Positions 34,640 to 46,489 of a DNA stretch of 64,000 bases are shown piece by piece (within the stretch, counting starts at the first letter, position 1; each line of letters starts with the position of its first letter). The DNA comes from Xiphydria camelus (taxonomy: Eukaryota; Arthropoda; Insecta; Hymenoptera; Xiphydriidae), in the NCBI GenBank assembly GCA_963678675.1, contig OY783199.1, positions 12,990,709-13,054,708 on the forward strand, written 5' to 3'. A program made the position numbers and the translations under genes. The notes beneath the pieces are model-generated. The model was not told where the DNA came from and did no database searches. It saw only the letters and a program-made list of their open reading frames with translations.

Positions 34640-36076
34640 ACTCGAGAAAAGTCGGAACTCCGATCGCAGACTACACGAGCTCCGTATGGCCGGCCATTCG
34701 ACGCGGTAAAATCCGGGAAACTAAAAATGCGACAAGCGAAATACAGACAACTCACAAGTAACTATGCGCCCTCTAGTCTGGCTTCTCATATCATCTTAGG
34801 GATACGCCTAAAAAAGGGTCCTAAACGCTAGATTTATGGTGAGCCTAAAGAGTCCTCTTATTGTTAGTGGAGGTGCAACACTGCGTCGCCTCATAATATG
34901 AACAATAGCTTTCATAGCCCGAAGAAACCCTCTCGAGTAACACAAACCTCTGCATAGTCTAAACAGCGATTGATTTTTGCGTCATTTATTCTTCAGTTTC
35001 AAGTTAATAACTATAACATGTGCGATCAAGAGTAGATCTCGAGGTCGTAAATCCCGAAGGCACTACTGCGTGACACGATTAGTGACCGAAAACGTGGAGT
35101 GGTGAATTTAAACCGTATCGGTTAGTTGAAATGATTTAACATTGCACTCACAATCAAGAGACACGGTAGTGTCTCGCGGCATGTTCATTCAAGTCGTCAG
35201 AACGACGCCGCCAGCGCTGTCGCTGCGAGCACCCGTGTATCTTTACAGGAAAAATGTCTGCCCCCTTCACCCCTCAATTTTAACATCGAATTTTCTCAAT
35301 AAATATACGGTTATAACCAAAACTATGCTTAGTTACGCCATATAAATCGACTATTCTCTATCGATAGAGACCAGAGTAAATGTTGTAAGTTACATATTAA
35401 CAGAGATTTTTCCTTAGCAACGCGAAGCCACGCCCCTCGCCCCATTAAAGTCGAGAATCCGATTTCTCGGGCGATATATATATGTAAAAATGTCACAAAA
35501 ATTCCGCCTGTCTTCGGCGGTATTCGGCCATGGTCGGAAATGTGTACACAGATGCGGCCACACGCATACGCCATCAAAAATGTATGTGAGAGTGTGTGAG
35601 AGACTATATTCCTTGAATGTTTAGTTGTTTTTCAAAATTTAAAAATATTTCCATTCGCGAAACGATATCCCTCGCATTTTTTCGATCCTCGGACGCGCTT
35701 GTTAATAAAAAGTACAAATTCAGTGTAATCGGAGTAGTGAATCTCAACAGTGGTGAATGTGACAGACGCTCTGACAGCTAGCTATTATCAAATCGTTTAG
35801 ATTTTTTTTTAATAATCAAAACAGTGCACGGAAGCAGTGTCATTTTTCTTTGGTTGCTGGTGCATGAAGAACAGGGAAGGAGACATCTATATCTCGGAAG
35901 AAGTGGCATCAGATAAGTAACTTCCTAACTGACTGTCTTAACCTCATTTTCATCCCTTATACAGAACAAATATCTTTGTGGTTATTCTATTTTTTGTTTT
36001 CAGCGCCATACGAGAACGGGACGGATTGGTGGAAATTTGATTTTTCTTCGCAGTCAAAAATCAACCTAGGTAGAAA
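34640..36076. other. Gene-free stretch
   Basis: No supportable gene. A short word at 35747-35772 (GTGGTGAATGTGACAGACGC) recurs inside the MITE at 45112-45334, so part of this stretch is repeat-derived. Confidence 0.4.
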
Positions 36077-37200
36077 AGAATTCTCTAGAATTGCGGTACA
36101 ATGCCACGGTGTGAATATCAGGTTCTACCGACATGACATGCTTCGACAAGGTCTGTATCAACTTTAGCGGTATATTAAGGGCACTGCACTAATCCTGTGG
36201 CACATTTTTCTATCTAGGAAAGCATATTATTATGGTAGTACAGCTGTACAGCGTTCCGATAATATATCGTCTTCCCGTACTGACAGTATACATGCATTTT
36301 ACCTCCAATATGCCGGAATTAAAAATCTCTAGAACTCTGCGGTACAATGCCACGGTATGAATATCAGGTTCTACCGACATGACATGCTTCGACAAGGTCT
36401 GTATCAACTTTAGCGGTATATTAAGGGCACTGCACTAATCCTGTGGCACATTTTTCTATCTGGGAAAGCATATTATTATAATTGGAACTTTTAATAATAC
36501 GAAAGGGAAAATATATCGATAAAGAAAAGATAATAAAATAATTACTTCATTATTGTAATCCAATTCTATCGTATCTCCTACTTTTCTACCACGGCTTTCC
36601 CAGATAGAAAAATGTGCCACAGGATTAGTGCAGTGCCCCCAATATAATGCTAAAGTTGATACAGACCTTGTCGAAGTATGTCATGTCGGTAGAATTTGAT
36701 ATTCCTACCGTGGCATTGTACCGCAGAGTTCTAGAGATTTTTAATTCCGGCATATTAAAGGTAAAATGCATGTATACTGTCAGTATGGGAAGACGGTATA
36801 TTTCTACATATTGGAGAATCTAAGTCGTGGGAGAAGAACAAATCATCGGAGTAACTACAATATCGGGGTAACTATAATACTTTATTTCTATTTTTTTCAG
36901 AACGATTCTCAGATAGAAAAATGTGCCACAGGATTAGTGCAGTGCCCCCAATATAATGCTAAAGTTGATACAGACCTTGTCGAAGCATGTCATGTCGGTA
37001 GAATTTGATATTCCTACCGTGGCATTGTACCGCAGAGTTCTAGAGATTTTTAATTCCGGCATATTAGAGGTAAAATGAATGTATACTGTCAGTATGGGAA
37101 GACGGTATATTTCTACATATTGGAGAATCTAAGTCGTGGGAGAAGAACAAATCATCGGAGTAACTACAATATCGGGGTAACTATAATACTTTATTTCTAT
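36077..37200. repeat. Four-copy inverted repeat array
   Basis: Two direct copies (about 36077-36330 and 36331-36476) face two inverted copies (about 36593-36904 and 36905-37200). Each has the words GCGGTACAATGCCAC, CATGACATGCTTCGACAAGG and CCTGTGGCACATTTTTCTAT. It forms one large imperfect palindrome with both arms duplicated. Confidence 0.8.
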
Positions 37201-37925
37201 TTTTTTTCTCATCGGTGCTTGCCCTCTGCCTTCCTACTACAAGTTTCGATTTATATACTAAATTTTATTTTATTTTTAGTTCATCGCCTCCACTCCATCG
37301 CCTTCGACTTCTTCTACCCGTTAATATGGCATGCTAATGGTTTGCGAAGTCAAAACGAATTTCATGACAATATTACGTTGCAACTATACGGTAAAACCCA
37401 ATTTACTTATTTTTTACATAATCCTTAATATTTCATCTGTCAAATTACTAGTCTTTCAAAGTCTAAAGTTGGCGGAATGTGTGTTAAAGTCAGTGATAAT
37501 CTACCTTAGTACAATCGTCTGCCATAAGGCGATATGTTAAAAGTGGTCAACTTTAGAATAAAATAACGAAGAAACTATAGACGGTCTATATTGCTCAAAT
37601 TTTCGTATTAGTTGTGTAAAGTATTCGTGTATATCATATAAAAAAATTAGGGCTGTAAGTTGGTTTTCGTCTGATAGTCGAACCTCCTTAAAGCAGGAAT
37701 AGTTGGAACGAAAAGCCCATATTGCAATGAAAGTACTATGGGTACTATGGATGAAGGCGCTCGCTGACAAGACTGACATTCTCCGATGTCCATCGAGTCA
37801 TCTTTTTACGGACAGGACACGAGTTAGATCCTCTTCGGTTGCACCTGTACGAGATGATATGTCAGAAAATCGTGAGTCTTTATGAAAATCTTCTAACCTA
37901 CTCGTTCTGCAGTAATACTTAATAA
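37201..37925. other. Gene-free stretch
   Basis: No exon can be supported; open frames are short and motif-free. Confidence 0.4.
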
Positions 37926-38007
37926 TAAAAAACTATTCTCCTACATGTACACCCGGGGACACCGCATCTGTCGCTGGTGGTAATAAACAGCTATTCTTCT
38001 ACATGTA

Positions 38008-38220
38008 CACCCGTGCTCACGGAATCTGTCGCTGGTGACTTTTTTTAAACCTTATTTTTAAACGTACTAACCAGTGAACAATTAATTCTCATGCCCTCAT
38101 TAGCTACGGTGACGTCTACTCTCGTTAATGAAAGCACGAGGATTGATTAATCATTGGTTAGTACGTTTAAAAATAACATTTAAAAAAAGTCACCAGCGAC
38201 AGATTCCGTGAGCCCGGGTG
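38008..38220. mobile_element. TA-flanked palindromic MITE, copy 3
   Basis: 213-bp member of the family at 3617-3827, TA at 38006-38007 and 38221-38222. The left end together with its flank is duplicated just upstream (37926-37980). Confidence 0.85.
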
Positions 38221-38261
38221 TACATACGTATCTTCCTCATGAATAAATTCCAAAAAGTAGT

Positions 38262-39153
38262 GAAATCCCCCCACAAAAACAGATTCTCTGTAAAAAAAGG
38301 CGGCATGTTCATTCAGTGCCAACAAAAATTGATACGTAAAATACTCTCCAAAAAAGATTTGAAATCAATTAAGATCGCCATGTTCAAGATTTATGTATTA
38401 AAAGTAAAAGGCATCATTTGAAAGGAAAATTATTGTAAATCAAGTTACTAAAAAATTCGACTAAAAAAATTTATAAAAAAATTTTAATAAAAAAGAACTT
38501 GCCGCGTTTAAGTTTTCATATTTTGTCTACTATGCCGAATAATTGGCAGTGCTTGGACGGTGCTAGAGTGATTCATAAATTACACTGCCGAAGTCAAATT
38601 CAGAGAATTTCAGAAGGCCCCCGCCTAATCGGTTTCCCGTGCGACATTCGGTATACTGGTGGTATCATATTATAAGTGTATGAATTTATTTAAAATCATA
38701 AGTGCATAAACATCGAGTATAATTCTGTCTGAATTTTTTATTTTGAAGAAAAAAACGCGGCAAGTTCTTTTTTATTAAAATTTTTTTATAAATTTTTTTA
38801 GTCGAATTTTTTAGTAACTTGATTTACAATAATTTTCCTTTCAAATGATGCCTTTTACTTTTAATACATAAATCTTGAACATGGCGATCTTAATTGATTT
38901 CAAATCTTTTTTGGAGAGTATTTTACGTATCAATTTTTGTTGGCACTGAATGAACATGCCGCCTTTTTTTACAGAGAATCTGTTTTTGTGGGGGTTTTCC
39001 TTTCAAATGATGCCTTTTACTTTTAATACATAAATCTTGAACATGGCGATCTTAATTGATTTCAAATCTTTTTTGGAGAGTATTTTACGTATCAATTTTT
39101 GTTGGCACTGAATGAACATGCCGCCTTTTTTTACAGAGAATCTGTTTTTGTGG
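38262..39153. repeat. Inverted repeat with extra tandem arm segment
   Basis: 38262-38515 is inverted at 38752-38993, with a 235-base centre. The outer 158 bases of the right arm are repeated again directly at 38996-39153. The repeated 67-residue frame (MNKFQKVV...) appears in each copy and has no known motif. Confidence 0.8.
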
Positions 39154-39385
39154 GGTATGTACGGTTTACCGGAAGGCAGGCCTTTCGATATGCAAGCCGG
39201 AAGGCAAATCGTAGTGGTCATATTGGCCGGAAGGCTCGGCCTGAACTCTCGGCTTTCCGAAAAACTGTGGGCGCTTGAAAATTTACCTCCGGCCATGCTT
39301 TTCGCCTGCATGTCGAAAAGTGTATGGGTGCCATAGAAATATAGGCCAAGAGTTTGTGTGACGGAAAGCATAGCAGAAGTAGGTA

Positions 39386-39596
39386 CACCCGGGGACACGG
39401 AATCTGTCGCTGGTGACTTTTTTTAATGTCATTTTTAAACGTACTAAACTAATGAACAATTAATTCTCATGCCCTCATTAGCTACGGTGGTGTCTACTCT
39501 CGTTAATGAAAGTATGAGGATTATTAATCATTGGTTAGTACGTTTAAAAATAAAATTTTAAATAGTCACCAGCGACAGATTTCGTGTCCCCGGGTG
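39386..39596. mobile_element. TA-flanked palindromic MITE, copy 4
   Basis: 211 bp; TA at 39384-39385 and 39597-39598; same family as 3617-3827. Confidence 0.85.
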
Positions 39597-39599
39597 TAC

Positions 39600-40157
39600 C
39601 TAAGCAGATATTGCCTAATTTCGATAATCATCAAGTTCCAGTTGTAATTCGTCGATTAAGTGCATATGCAAATACACTTGTCGCGCGATTTATTAACCAC
39701 TGTTTTACCCATTTCGAACATTTGCGCTTTATCTTTTTCTTTTTTTCAGACAACAAAGCAACTGCTAGTCCTATTAACATAAGATCATATTCCGAAATCA
39801 TGGCTACAACTTTTCGCTTTGCACTAACAAAACCCTGTTAACTCTCCGTTAGTTGGTAATTGTTGAAATCTATTCCATGGTTTCGTTAATTAAATTTAGC
39901 CGAGTCAAATATAATGCTGCATGATTTTCCTCAGTACATAGAAGCATTACTTTCCTTGTTTCAAAGGAAAATTTACATTAGTTACAATGTCGCATCATAT
40001 AATTTTTAAAACATAAGAGTGTTCAAGTGACGATAAGAGAGGGCCGGTATTATAAAGTCCGGTTAACCGAAGGTTGAACTTCAACCGGCGGTTAGACTGC
40101 AGTTTCCGATTACGCTAACCGCCGCATAAACATCGACACGTGCGGTCTTTTTCGCGC
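39600..40157. other. Gene-free stretch
   Basis: Nothing supportable except a short GC-rich imperfect palindrome at about 40056-40120 (CGGTTAACCGAAGG...AACCGGCGGTTAG). Confidence 0.4.
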
Positions 40158-41720
40158 TCGAGAGAGAAGTCAGGGCCGCTTTAGTCTCTTTCTCGCTCGG
40201 GGGAGAAGTCAGGGCCCGATTATAAGGAGGTAGTTGTTTCATTTTACAAAGTGTGTACTGCACCGCATTTTTGAATTTGAGAATAGTTTCTCTTAAAAAA
40301 TGAATGCACAACATGTAGAAAATATATCACCTAATTAGGATTATGATTAATATGAATACAATACCTATAAATGGGATTATTAAAATAAAAAATGGAACTC
40401 TTTCTCGGAATAGATAATTAAGTTGACATTGCTCAAGAAGAGTAAAAAACATTTGGATGTACATGTATTTTTTAGTTTTATAGCCTAGTATGCTTTCCTA
40501 TTTTATGTAAAAGTCCGAGTTCCCAAATAACGTGCCGAATAATTTTTTTAACAGTTGGGAATAACAATAAGGAGTCGGGCATGTAATAGTTTCAGATAAC
40601 ATGTAACTGTATATAGGTTATAATATGTTTTTTGTACTTTTTTATTTATGTACCAATTAATGTATAATATTTTGAAAACAAAGCAGGTAACTTAATAAAT
40701 ATAATTTCCTTTAAATGTTTTTACTCTTCCTCGGCAATGTTAACTTAATTACCTATTCCCCGAGAAATAGTTTCATTTTTTTATTTCAATAATCCCATTT
40801 AGGTATTTTATTCTTATTAATCATACTCCTAATTAGGTGACATATTTTGTACATGTTATGCGTTCATTTTTAAGAAAAACTATTCGAAAATACGGTGCTG
40901 TACACACTTTGTAAAATGAAACTACTAATTTCCGTAATTTGCATATTTCCATATCTAGCAGTGCCGTATTCCTTACTGACAAACAGATGCAAACAAATTT
41001 TAGTCAGTTTTCGTTGAAATTTTGAAGTATGAACACGATGTCGGGGGAAGGAAAAGTAGAAATCGTCCGACTTACAAATTATAAATTACAATTACTTATC
41101 ATTACATTAATCAATGTAGGAATAACAGAATAGAACACTTGTGGAAAGACTTGGTCACTCATTTTCAGTTCGTTGATACGATACTGTAGAAGCATCGAGG
41201 GTCCGAACCCCTGCTGAGCCCCCTTTCTCGAGTCACTCGCAAGAGAAACGTACCAGGTCTTTGCGTATGTGTTGACATAGGAATCGTGCGAGTGCGAGTG
41301 AGAACGCGGATTAACACTGGTGAAGCCACAAGAGTTTCTCTGTCGCACATTCTCCGTCCTCCTCGGACTTGTCCAGTTGGAGTATGCGACAGAGAAACTC
41401 TTATGGGTTCATCAGTGTTAATCCGCGTTCTCACTCGCACTCGCACGATTCCTATGTCAACACATACGCAAAGACCTGGTATACGTTTCTTAGTGAGTAG
41501 GCCAATCAGGACCCCTACCACAACGGAATACTTGGTCCTGATTGATCTATTGGCTAAGATGCATATACGTAACTTTGCGAGTGACTCGAGAAAGGCTCCC
41601 TGCTTTTTTCCACGCTTTAGTGAATTCGCACTAGCGGAAATATCCCCCGAGCTAGTGCGGGGGATGACTGTACTTATAATCGGGCAATGACTTCTCTCCC
41701 GAGCGAGAAAGAGAAAGAGG
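40158..41720. mobile_element. Composite foldback
   Basis: Outer inverted words (40180-40222 and 41673-41720, with GAGAAGTCA...CCGATTATAA) enclose an inverted repeat (40228-40450 and 40718-40925) and a strong palindrome (41215-41602). It reads as several MITEs inserted into each other. No coding sequence. Confidence 0.6.
41215..41602. repeat. Strong palindrome
   Basis: Arms of about 115 bases (around 41240-41360 and 41385-41490) are near-identical inverted copies; a further 27-base pair of inverted words lies outside (41215-41241 and 41577-41602). Open frames on both strands through it are repeats of each other and not genes. Confidence 0.8.
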
Positions 41721-42220
41721 TTAAATTTTCGATGTCTAATACTTCAAAGGTTTCGCCGAAGAGTCAGCTAGCTGTTTAAGCTGTAACTGTATTGTAATTT
41801 TTAGAAGTGTACGTTATTTCCTCCTGGAGGAAATACATATGTATACTCTCACCACAGAGTTTTTTATTACAGTAAAAATGTCTAGAATCGTTGTTGTTTG
41901 AGATGCTGCTTAGTGATTTCTCAAAGAAATTTTTTCCCAACGTTGGTAGATAATTTTACAAGAATTTAAATAAAATTGATTTATTTTGAAATTATAAATT
42001 CTTGAATATATTGCAATTTATGCAATTGAATATATTGCTTGTATTATTACAATTTTGCAATAATATATTTGAACGCAAGTGTTGTAAGATTGCTGCAATG
42101 AAATGGCTATATTGTAAATTTTATAACATTAAATTTAAGCAAAGTCATTGCAATATTAAATACTTTCTGGATAGTTGCTTTCAATTAAAAACGTAATTAT
42201 AGTTGTCCTTCTTATAAATT
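41721..42220. other. AT-rich spacer
   Basis: Nothing is seen. Confidence 0.4.
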
Positions 42221-42224
42221 GTTA

Positions 42225-42450
42225 TTTCAAGGACAGTCCTCAAAGAAACCGATTAATGTATTGTTACTTTGGGGACTGTCCCCAAAGTAACACCAATTTT
42301 GGCTGTCCTCGAACTACACGTAAGACTTGCGTTGATGATTTCGGGGACTGTCCTCAAAGTATACACTTCATGAGTAAAAATTTCGGGGACTGTCCTCAAA
42401 GTACACAAATGTCCCCGAAGTAACCGATCAGTGCACGAAAATGTCCTCGA
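42225..42450. repeat. Cluster of GGGGACTGTCCCC-like palindromic words
   Basis: Seven or so variants of a GGGGACTGTCCTCAAAGTA word occur in both orientations at 20-50 base spacing. The copy at 42263-42291 is a perfect palindrome of 14 + 1 + 14 bases. Pieces between them (AACTACACGT) also repeat. Confidence 0.75.
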
Positions 42451-42459
42451 ACTACACGT

Positions 42460-43581
42460 TACGCATATATATATATATATAATAAATATATATATATATA
42501 TATATAATATATATATATATATAAAAATGAATGTTTGTCTGTCTGTCTGTCTGTCTGTATGTCTCTTATGCCTTCCTAAACCGTTCATCCGATTGTGATG
42601 AAATTTTGCGAAATGGTTGGACGCATGCCCGCGATGGTTCCTGAGTTAGTAAATCTTATACAGGGTGTTCAAAAAGTCCCGGTACGGCCGATTATCTCAT
42701 CGGGAAAACATTTTAGAGAAAAATTTTTAATACAAAACTTTAAGGATTTTCCCTTGGCTACCCAGTGGTCGTATTGGATTTGACCTTGACCGTGACCTTT
42801 AAGGTAATATCAAATGCCTTCCTAAACTGTTCATCCGATTGCGATGAAACTTTGGGGAATAGGTGGACGCATGCCCGCGAAGGTTTCTGAGTTAGTAAAT
42901 CTTATACAGGGTGTTCAAAAAGTACCGGTACGGATGATTATTATGCCTTCCTAAACCGTTCATCCGATTGCGATGAAACTTTGAAGAATGGTTGGACGCA
43001 TGCCCGCGAAGGTTTCTGAGTTAGTAAATCTTATACAGGGTGTTCAAAAAGTACCGGTACAGATGATTATTATGCCTTCCTAAACCGTTCATCCGATTGC
43101 GATGAAAATGTGGGGAACAGTTGGACGCATATCCGCGAAGGTTTCTGAGTTAGTAAATCTTATACAGGGTGTTCAAAAAGTCGAAATATACTTGACCTAA
43201 ATTTGACCTCCGCTGACAATAAAGGTAACATGAAAAAAATGGTCAAGGACACATTTGAACGTGAAAAAAAATTAATTTGACCTTGATATAACCTTGAAAG
43301 TCATGGTCAAGGTCAAATCCAATATGGCCATTGGATAGCCCGGGAAAAATACTAAAAGTTTTGTATTACAAATTTTTCTATAAAATGATTTCCCGCTGAG
43401 ATATTCAGCCGTACCGGGACTTTTTGAAGGTCAGGTACAGTTCGGCTTCGTACCATGAAAACTATGGGCCCTATAAAAATTCTTTTTGATAGTAGGGTTT
43501 AGGATTTTTCCGTAGCTAACAATGGTGGACGAACAAAATCAATCCACAATCTACCCCTGCGAAGCCGGGACGGGCTGCTAG
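42460..43581 (+). mobile_element. Non-autonomous Helitron/Helentron-like element
   Basis: Starts with an AT microsatellite followed by (GTCT)n at 42534-42565 and ends with a GC-rich hairpin and CTAG at 43578-43581 (GAAGCCGGGACGGGCTGCTAG) followed by T. This start and end style is known from Helitron-related short elements in arthropods. Internally there are four copies of a roughly 128-bp unit (from 42569, 42815, 42944 and 43072) marked by CCTTCCTAAACCGTTCATCC, and an inverted repeat (about 42665-42795 and 43295-43425). No Rep-helicase gene is inside. Confidence 0.65.
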
Positions 43582-43593
43582 TATATAAAAGTA

Positions 43594-43950
43594 AGTGTGG
43601 TTAGTCTGTACGTTCCCATAAAACTCTGGAACCTCTAATCGTAGCCCCATGGGGGTTATAGGGTATGGTAGCCCTACATCCCCCATCGATGAAGAAGTTT
43701 TTGTTTTGGAACTGCAGGGGTTAGTTCAGAAGATGTAGGGGTTAAAAGGGTGCCGCCCACCAATGGACTATAAGTGTGGTTAGTCTGTACGTTCCCATAA
43801 AACTCTGGAACCGCTAATCGTAGCCCCATGGGGGTTATAGGGTATGGTAGCCCTACATCCTCCATCGATGAAGAATTTTTTGTTTTGGAACTGCAGGGGT
43901 TGGTTCAGAAGATACAGGGGTTAAAAGGGTGCCGCCCACCGATGGACTTC
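43594..43950. repeat. 179-bp tandem duplication
   Basis: Units start at 43594 and 43773 with AGTGTGGTTAGTCTGTACG and differ at few positions. It begins 12 bases after the Helitron-like end. Confidence 0.9.
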
Positions 43951-44019
43951 CAGCGACTATCTCAAGTGCTTTACAGTGTCATACAATTTTCAAAAATATC
44001 GCGGACTCTTCCAGAATGT

Positions 44020-44098
44020 TCCCGGCTGTTCTAAAATGTTCTAAAATGTTCCATAATGTTCAAGAACGTTCTATATTGTTCTGAAATGTTCCAGAATT
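44020..44098. repeat. Short degenerate repeat (AATGTTCYARA)
   Basis: Seven or eight units of 10-11 bases related to AATGTTCTAA/AATGTTCCAG precede the helicase fragment. Confidence 0.8.
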
Positions 44099-44103
44099 TA
44101 GAT

Positions 44104-44292
44104 TTACCCGGATTATGTAATGGAACAAGAATGACCGTGAAGCAGTTATCAAACAATATAATTGAAGCACAAATAATGTCGGAAAAATGTAAAGGAGAAA
44201 CAGTATTTATTCCGAGGATACCCCTTATATGCACTGAACTGACGTTTCAATTCAAAAGAATTCAATTTCCAATAGCATATGCAATTAAATAA
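44104..44292 (+). pseudogene. Helitron-type Pif1 helicase fragment
   Basis: About 62 codons: GLCNGTRMTVKQL, then KGETVFIPRIPL and FKRIQFPIAYAI. These are the late conserved blocks of the Pif1/RecD2-like helicase domain carried by Helitron Rep-Hel proteins, which unwinds DNA in rolling-circle transposition. The frame stops just before the expected final helicase motif, and neither the Walker motifs nor the Rep domain are nearby. A dead fragment, 520 bases after a Helitron-like element. Confidence 0.82.
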
Positions 44293-44579
44293 AGAAGGGA
44301 GCTTTCTTTCACCGACGTAAGCGCTCTTGTATTGAGAATATGATGACTTATTGTTAGTTCAGCTTTATGGTTTTTGGAGTTGAAAGTTTATCCCTTTAAT
44401 TTACATTTGTGGGAACTCACTAGCTTTCCCGAGCGGAGCGAGGGCCACATATGCGTTTTAAAATATATTTATATATTTTAAATGTAATAGATTTAATAAT
44501 TAATTATTTTAATAATATTGTAATAATGTATTATTATTATTTAGAAATTAATTAAAGGACCCCGCATAAACCTTATGGG
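44293..44579. other. AT-rich spacer
   Basis: Nothing is seen. Confidence 0.4.
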
Positions 44580-45620
44580 AACTGGTTCCCAGTGGATTTG
44601 GCTGGGCTTTATATATGTAGTAGATCTTGATGTTCTCATCAAAAGTTATCATTGCCGCAATAACGAAAAATGGACAGTTTTTGAGTTTTGAGACCTTAAA
44701 GTTCATACTTTTTGCTTTCCGTCATACGATCTATTGGATCGAAATAATCATGTAAAATCAGGTTTCCTGCGAATTTTGCTAAAAATCACGTATTTTGTAG
44801 TTGGTGAGCTAACGATTCAGGTCAGACAAAAAATAAGCAGTTTGGGAAGACTTTAAAGTTACCGCTTTTTACTCGAAACCATACGCTCTTTTTCAGCCAA
44901 TTGAAGCACGCATTCAAGATCATGTGCGATCTTGTGAACATGTGTTTGCCTCCATATACTTATGCACGAGTATGTGCGTGCGTGCATGTCATAGATTTTT
45001 ATTTTTTAATGGCTAATTCTCTTTCTCATTTTTTCCGTGTATCTGCATTGTTTTAGCGCAAAATCTTATGGAAACTGGTTCAGTACTGAACTCTCGCGTA
45101 CTTCACACATACAGGGTGTCCCAGAAAATACACGCCAGCGTATAGGGTTGCATATCGGTAGACGCACCCGATCGAAGGTGGTTCTCTAAAATTCGGTGGT
45201 AATACCGACAGCCCAGACACGAACCGAATAGACGTTCCAATCCGAAAGACATCGGCCATCTCAATAGTGGTGAATGTGACAGACGCTCCGTATAGTTTGA
45301 TAATCATTTGGCGTGTATTTTCTGGGACACACTGTATTGTAGTTTATGACCTCCTGATCAAAAGTTATCATTGCCATAGACTCAAAAAATAGGAGACTTT
45401 TAAGTAGTACAACTTTTACTTGCGACCATATGCTTTGCTGTATTAAACTAGTCTTATGGCTCTTAAATCCTGGTGAATATGTCTCACCTGCACGAATATT
45501 GCAGGTCATGATTATCTGTTCAAATGTCACTATAAATCCAAACTCAAAAATGAAATAGGTTCGAAAATCGGAGACTTTACAGTTGTCGTTCTTTACTTGC
45601 GATCTTACGTTCTACTCGAT
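44580..45620. repeat. Diverged tandem repeats, about 200-250 bp
   Basis: Words like TGATCAAAAGTTATCATTGC, AGACTTTAAAGTT and TTTACTYGCGAYCATAYGCT recur in the same order at about 44636, 44840, 45356 and 45565. The array is interrupted by the MITE at 45112-45334. Confidence 0.6.
45112..45334. mobile_element. TA-flanked MITE, 223 bp
   Basis: Inverted ends CAGGGTGTCCCAGAAAATAC (right end with minor differences), TA at 45110-45111 and 45335-45336. A mariner-type MITE by its duplication. Confidence 0.85.
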
Positions 45621-46159
45621 CAATCTCCGGTATGTATGCAACATGGTTTGAATTGTATGGACATATTCTTGCCTCTACAAATCCACACATGTGTGTGCAT
45701 TTGTGTATGTATTTGTCATATGTATGCGAATGTACATAATATGTGTACAATAGGTTTGTTCCATCAGCACTCCCAGACAGTCACAGGATGTCTGGAGCAT
45801 GCGTGTTACGATTTTTCTGTTAGATCAGTTCCGTGGACAACTAATAGCCAAGTTCGTGATCGAGTGTTTTCTGTTCCATCAGCTCACAAAACCAGTTTCG
45901 GGATTGTCAAAATTGTATCTGTACAATTGCAAGAACTGCTTATCACACGCCTGCGCAGTGCGTAAGGTTATTCGACTGACACTACAGCAGAGTATTCGGA
46001 GTATTCATTCCACAATTATTTCGCTATTTAGGTTAGGTTGTTATAGGTTAAAAGTGTTACAGTTAGTGTTTACCAGATTTATCAGACGTTTACCGCACAT
46101 CACAGGTAAAAAAGAATGTATTAATTAATAATTTTTTTTATAAATTGCGTTTTATTGCA
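45621..46159. other. Gene-free stretch
   Basis: No supportable exon; a TG/CA-rich patch lies at about 45690-45745. Confidence 0.4.
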
Positions 46160-46160
46160 G

Positions 46161-46350
46161 AATTTGAGCCCCAAGAAATTGTAAAAATGAATGACAGCGA
46201 TCTTTCTGACGGTTAAAACATTGATGTGTTCCCTCCAGGAAATGAAATTAGTGATGACGAAGAGGATTTAGAATTATTATTAGACGATGACATTCGGCCG
46301 AAGAACACAGACTATTTAGAAGAAACTGTCCCACAATACAGCAACGAGCT
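46161..46350 (+). pseudogene. Acidic exon-like fragment with stop
   Basis: After a good acceptor (TTTTATTGCAG ending at 46160) a frame reads EFEPQEIVKMNDSDLSDG, a TAA, and then VFPPGNEISDDEEDLELLLD. The acidic style recalls N termini of piggyBac-type transposases, but no catalytic part follows, so identity is open. Confidence 0.3.
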
Positions 46351-46361
46351 CCATACCTCCA

Positions 46362-46484
46362 AAATTTGGAAGGATAGATGTAGGATATACATATATATTG
46401 AACACACACACCTTCATCAGTTTTTTAGAAGGTCATCAGCCTTTTGAAAAGGAATTATACATCTATCCCCTTCCAAATTTTATT
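46362..46484. mobile_element. Short MITE
   Basis: AAAATTTGGAAGGATAGATG at the left is inverted at the right end (CATCTATCCCCTTCCAAATT). It interrupts the acidic exon-like fragment. Confidence 0.55.
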
Positions 46485-46489
46485 CATAT

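Noticed and set aside
41165..41690. Two coding frames of 118 and 134 codons
   Set aside because: They run through a palindrome and mirror one another (Arg/Val/Thr-rich repeats).
42225..42450. CRISPR-like array
   Set aside because: Words are palindromic, vary in both orientation and spacing, and the genome is eukaryotic.
46161..46350. piggyBac transposase gene supplying the TTAA MITEs
   Set aside because: Only an acidic N-terminal-like piece with a stop is present; no catalytic domain follows.
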